From Lachnospiraceae bacterium (lineage in GTDB: Bacteria > Bacillota > Clostridia > Lachnospirales > Lachnospiraceae): a DNA stretch of 64,000 nucleotides. The notes under the pieces are model-generated. The model was not told the DNA's origin, did no database searches, and saw only the letters and a program-made list of their open reading frames with translations. Position numbers and translations under genes: made by a program. The stretch is taken from NCBI GenBank assembly GCA_016281335.1, contig JAEEIK010000044.1:1-64000 (forward strand). The letters run 5' to 3'. This document shows, piece by piece, positions 63,490 through 64,000 of this stretch; the first letter of the stretch is position 1, and each line of letters starts with the position of its first letter.

Positions 63490-63509
63490 ACTGTTACCCC
63501 TTTTCTTTA

Positions 63510-64000
63510 TTATCTCGCGTTTGGATCATCCCCACGCGCTTTTTTTATTGCAGCTTTATTCTCATACATGCGCTCATCAGCCAGCTTCAGCAGTTCCTTT
63601 ATGTCGAAATCACCTTCACCGTAAGCCAGTCCGCAGGCTATCACGCATTCCATTTCTCCGGGTATGCTGTTAAGCTCTGCCAGCGCTTTTTCCCATTCCT
63701 CTTTAAGCTTTTCGGCCTCTTCTCCGCTCAGGTCCCAGGCGATCAGCATAAATTCGTCACCGCCCATCCTGAAGCCCCGTACCTTTTCTTTTTCCACCAT
63801 CAGCAGACTCTTTGCCGACTTGACTATAAGCGCATCACCCGCTTCATGTCCGTAGGTGTCATTGGTACGTTTCAGATAATTCACATCCATGTTATAAACC
63901 GCAAGACTCTTACAGTTCGGGAAGAAATCCTCCATCATGGACATATACTTGCCTTTATTTGAAAGCCCGGTAAGCTGGTCATGCTCACTCTCATATACGA
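63510..64000 (-). CDS. Diguanylate cyclase (GGDEF) domain, partial
   Basis: C-terminal 163 residues of a protein whose start lies beyond the window. The GGDEF domain begins with HDQLTGLSNKGKYMSMMED and has the intact active-site motif FRMGGDEFMLIAWD; it ends with LKLADERMYENKAAIKKA. It is expected to make c-di-GMP. No RxxD inhibitory site is seen in the usual place before the motif (KEKVRGFRM). It is directly upstream of the STAS gene and may be co-transcribed with the partner-switch cluster. Confidence 0.93.
   Translation of the reverse strand, partial: VYESEHDQLTGLSNKGKYMSMMEDFFPNCKSLAVYNMDVNYLKRTNDTYGHEAGDALIVKSAKSLLMVEKEKVRGFRMGGDEFMLIAWDLSGEEAEKLKEEWEKALAELNSIPGEMECVIACGLAYGEGDFDIKELLKLADERMYENKAAIKKARGDDPNAR

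Overview
The window looks like a chromosomal core region of a motile, strictly anaerobic Lachnospiraceae-type Firmicute, probably a plant-fibre degrader of gut or rumen. This is inference from gene content: a six-subunit Rnf complex, the secG-rnr-smpB-ssrA order, the rplS-rbgA-rnhB-ylqG-ylqH order known from Bacillus, chemotaxis and flagellum-type genes, and an intracellular GH115 alpha-glucuronidase next to uxuA/uxuB. Every protein gene I accept is on the minus strand, so transcription runs from high to low coordinates. I see no insertion sequence, prophage gene, CRISPR array or tRNA gene.

Layout, low to high coordinate. 1-3.2 kb: start of rpsB, a chemoreceptor with an intracellular sugar-binding-protein domain, and a small membrane protein. 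3.2-7.1 kb: FecR/Ig-like surface protein, GH25-like protein, YczE-like membrane protein. 7.1-13.0 kb: rnfCDGEAB plus apbE. 13.0-15.3 kb: RNase H-like exonuclease and an acidic lipoprotein. 15.3-23.1 kb: housekeeping genes (cheR, rpsA, ispH, cmk, plsY, der, tyrS, nudix, yraN with an apparent AUC start). 23.1-28.2 kb: a 1674-residue secreted protein with BspA-like leucine-rich repeats, a papain-like domain, two arrays of the tetrapeptide Met-Arg-Cys-Lys (4 and 11 copies) and Ig-like repeats. 28.2-33.6 kb: ylqH, ylqG, rnhB, two signal peptidases flanking rbgA, rplS. 33.7-39.2 kb: xpt and a BMP-type nucleoside ABC importer. 39.3-53.8 kb: uxuB, uxuA and GH115 mixed with c-di-GMP enzymes (GGDEF-EAL, HD-GYP), a DUF4867-like protein and a large hybrid histidine kinase. 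53.8-57.4 kb: ssrA, smpB, rnr, secG and a structured non-coding stretch. 57.5-64.0 kb: a partner-switching cluster (RsbW-like kinase, PP2C phosphatase, MATE-HATPase fusion, SAHH-like protein, STAS protein) and a partial GGDEF protein.

How genes work together. GH115 should release (methyl)glucuronate from imported xylo-oligosaccharides. UxuB and UxuA then convert fructuronate to 2-keto-3-deoxygluconate; the isomerase and KDG kinase are not in this window. The Rnf complex, with its FMN transferase ApbE, couples reduced ferredoxin to NAD+ and an ion gradient. The BMP importer feeds purines to Xpt. The 57-63 kb cluster looks like a phospho-switch in which a phosphatase and two HATPase proteins, one of them fused to a transporter, act on one STAS protein.

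The least ordinary items are the Met-Arg-Cys-Lys arrays and their host protein, the MATE-HATPase fusion with its SAHH-like neighbour, the kinase with an internal pseudo-DHp domain, the copies of the ssrA 3' end around a GC-rich structured region, and the AUC-initiated yraN.
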